Below the pieces are notes generated by a model, which saw nothing but the letters and a program-made list of their open reading frames with translations, ran no database searches and was not told where the DNA came from. From contig JAHKKL010000059.1 of assembly GCA_020027635.1 (NCBI GenBank), forward strand, positions 1-8,362: a stretch of 8,362 nucleotides of DNA, in the 5' to 3' direction. The stretch is from Gammaproteobacteria bacterium (GTDB taxonomy: Bacteria; Pseudomonadota; Gammaproteobacteria; UBA9214). Of the stretch, positions 7,764 through 8,362 are shown in pieces. The translations under genes were made by a program, and so were the position numbers. Within the stretch, counting starts at the first letter, position 1. The number at the start of each line of letters is the position of its first letter.

Positions 7764-7804
7764 TGCCTGATCGCGGCGTCAACACGCGCCGCGCGGATCA
7801 GGCA
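7764..7804 (-). terminator. Long bulged inverted repeat at the convergent gene end
   Basis: TGCCTGATC (7764-7772) pairs with GATCAGGCA (7796-7804), and GCGGCG (7773-7778) with CGCCGC (7787-7792). The loop is 8 bases and there is a 3-base bulge (7793-7795). The stop codon of the minus-strand 53-residue gene (7798-7800) lies inside the arm. No T-run follows on either strand. It is likely a terminator-like or transcript-stabilising structure for the convergent units; function is inferred. Confidence 0.4.
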
Positions 7805-7959
7805 TCGGGTTGCGAGAGCGGCGCCACTCCCATCCAGGAGTTCCACGGCGCGGCTTGAAAAGACAGTCGCCGGTCCCCGGTATAGCGTTTGTAATATAAC
7901 GGCAGCCCCTGCTTGGGGGGATTCACGCGTCGGTCTCTGATCTTCCTTCGTTCTGTCAT
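7798..7959 (-). CDS. Small arginine-rich hypothetical protein, 53 residues
   Basis: I do not recognise a family. The 53-residue product begins MTERRKIRDRR, continues with a Pro-rich turn, LPLYYKRYTGDRR (19-31) and a Trp-containing tail (PWNSW, 39-43). It is basic at the N-terminus, has no membrane segment and no signal peptide. The frame continues upstream to an ATG at 8088, but that longer form would overlap the neighbouring small gene by about 100 bases and has an unconvincing Pro/Ser/Thr-rich leader. The ATG at 7959 has a strong ribosome site (GAGAGGAG) at proper distance and is preferred. It follows the 62-residue gene by 31 bases on the same strand, so the two are probably co-transcribed. 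The repeated RR/DRR motifs suggest binding to nucleic acid or an acidic partner, which is speculative. Confidence 0.65.
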   Translation of the reverse strand: MTERRKIRDRRVNPPKQGLPLYYKRYTGDRRLSFQAAPWNSWMGVAPLSQPDA

Positions 7960-7968
7960 TGTCGTTAT

Positions 7969-7976
7969 CTCCTCTC
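7969..7976 (-). promoter_or_regulatory. Ribosome binding site fixing the start of the 53-residue gene
   Basis: On the minus strand GAGAGGAG ends nine bases before the ATG at 7959-7957. It decides for the short form over the longer frame starting at 8088, and is one of the main arguments that this small gene is real. Confidence 0.65.
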
Positions 7977-7990
7977 GCTGGACCGCCCTG

Positions 7991-8179
7991 CTAGAAGGCG
8001 GCGGATTGTGGATGGAGCAGCGGCCAGTTGTTGACGTCAATGGTGGTGATGGTGCCGTTGGCATATTCCAGCAAGGCCTTGTCACCAACGACGTTCACGA
8101 CCACAAGACTGCTCCCCGACTTGTCGCGGTAAATGCCACCGACGACCGGATGTTGTTTGGAATGTCGTTCCACATTCAT
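7991..8179 (-). CDS. Small hypothetical protein, 62 residues, probably all-beta
   Basis: I cannot name a family. The product has a short polar N-terminus (MNVERHSKQHP) followed by alternating short hydrophobic strands and turns: GGIYRDKSG (14-22), SLVVVNVVGDKALLEYANGT (24-43), ITTIDVNNWPLL (44-55). The strand-turn-strand rhythm and single conserved-looking Trp suggest a compact SH3- or KOW-like beta barrel; this is inference from sequence pattern only. There is no signal peptide or membrane helix. The ATG at 8179 is preceded by AGAGGGGA with a six-base spacer, a convincing ribosome site. It lies 70 bases after the stop of a truncated gene and 31 bases before the 53-residue gene, all on the minus strand, so the three may form one unit. 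Confidence 0.65.
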   Translation of the reverse strand: MNVERHSKQHPVVGGIYRDKSGSSLVVVNVVGDKALLEYANGTITTIDVNNWPLLHPQSAAF

Positions 8180-8185
8180 ATCGAT

Positions 8186-8193
8186 TCCCCTCT
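8186..8193 (-). promoter_or_regulatory. Ribosome binding site of the 62-residue gene
   Basis: On the minus strand AGAGGGGA sits six bases before the ATG at 8179. A second purine-rich match, GGAGGAG (8201-8195), lies a few bases further upstream, directly beside the inverted repeat at 8203-8228. Confidence 0.6.
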
Positions 8194-8202
8194 GCTCCTC
8201 CG

Positions 8203-8228
8203 CGGTGGCTGATCGCGTCGAGCCACCG
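8203..8228. repeat. Inverted repeat in the leader of the 62-residue gene
   Basis: CGGTGGCT (8203-8210) and AGCCACCG (8221-8228) form a perfect 8-base-pair stem with a 10-base loop. It lies between the truncated gene's stop and the ribosome site of the next small gene, with no T-run on either side. It could be an operator, an mRNA processing or stabilising hairpin, or a weak terminator. Its arms share GGTGGC/GCCACC with the hairpin at 7716-7739. Confidence 0.45.
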
Positions 8229-8249
8229 TTACTGCCTCAGGTGAAAGTA

Positions 8250-8362
8250 TTACCCAATTTGGAATCCCGTCAAGACACTGCTTTCCAGCAGCCGGTTCCT
8301 GATCTCCGGACTGCAGTTGAAAAGTTTGATGCAGTTGTCGAGATGGCCCGCGCGCTCGCGCA
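8250..8362 (-). CDS. C-terminal end of a truncated gene, unidentified
   Basis: On the minus strand an open frame enters from beyond the window edge and ends at TAA (8252-8250), giving 36 complete residues. The sequence includes RERAGHLDNC, IKLFNCSPEIRNRLLES and a final GFQIG. It has the balanced composition of a real amphipathic, helical C-terminus, unlike the Arg/Pro/Ala-rich shadow frames of this GC-rich DNA, and lies upstream of two small genes on the same strand. Too little is visible to name the protein. The gene is partial because the window ends, not because of a visible lesion. Confidence 0.6.
   Translation of the reverse strand, partial: RERAGHLDNCIKLFNCSPEIRNRLLESSVLTGFQIG

Noticed and set aside
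7960..8088. Longer form of the 53-residue minus-strand gene beginning at 8088
   Set aside because: The extension is antisense-free but overlaps the 62-residue gene, is low in conserved-looking features, and the ribosome site points to the ATG at 7959.
7913..8212. Plus-strand open frame of 99 codons across the small genes
   Set aside because: It is antisense to two small genes with good ribosome sites and has no ribosome site or recognisable motif of its own.
8229..8260. Possible minus-strand promoter before the 62-residue gene
   Set aside because: A TTGGGT-like -35 can be seen, but no convincing -10 stands at the right distance, so I do not annotate it.

Overview
The window is GC-rich and densely coding. 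It reads as a bacterial chromosome segment, most likely from a high-GC gammaproteobacterium; that guess rests only on base composition and protein style, because no taxonomic marker gene is present. Two transcription units converge near position 7,750.

Plus strand, 5-7699: five genes lie head to tail with almost no spacing. Three of the four junctions are 4-base stop/start overlaps (ATGA at 2680 and 3783, GTGA at 6122), and the fourth has a 6-base gap, so this is almost certainly one operon with coupled translation. In order they encode: (1) a PEP-synthase-like dikinase that has the ATP-grasp and swivelling phospho-histidine domains but no PEP/pyruvate barrel, an architecture like rifampin phosphotransferase; (2) a DUF3419/BtaA-like S-adenosylmethionine-dependent 3-amino-3-carboxypropyltransferase; (3) a polytopic membrane protein whose first half resembles phytol/dolichol kinases and whose second half is an extra membrane domain of unknown function; (4) a GNAT acyltransferase with an extra N-terminal half; (5) an AMP-forming acyl ligase resembling OleC, the beta-lactone synthetase family. 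A strong hairpin follows the last stop codon.

Together the set looks like a dedicated pathway that builds or modifies a lipid or lipid-like small molecule: two candidate phosphorylation steps, transfer of an aminocarboxypropyl group, amine acylation and carboxylate activation. The BtaB methyltransferase that would make a classical betaine lipid is absent from the window, as are the OleA, OleB and OleD partners of OleC. I do not recognise this five-gene combination as a described pathway, and it is the best candidate here for an undescribed system. The upstream edge of the operon is cut off, so further genes may belong to it.

Minus strand, 8362-7798: the C-terminal end of a truncated gene is followed by two small hypothetical genes (62 and 53 codons) with good Shine-Dalgarno sites. 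The spacers contain inverted repeats. The 7700-7797 convergent intergenic region holds two hairpins and no credible gene. There are no RNA genes, CRISPR arrays, insertion sequences or attachment sites that I can support.
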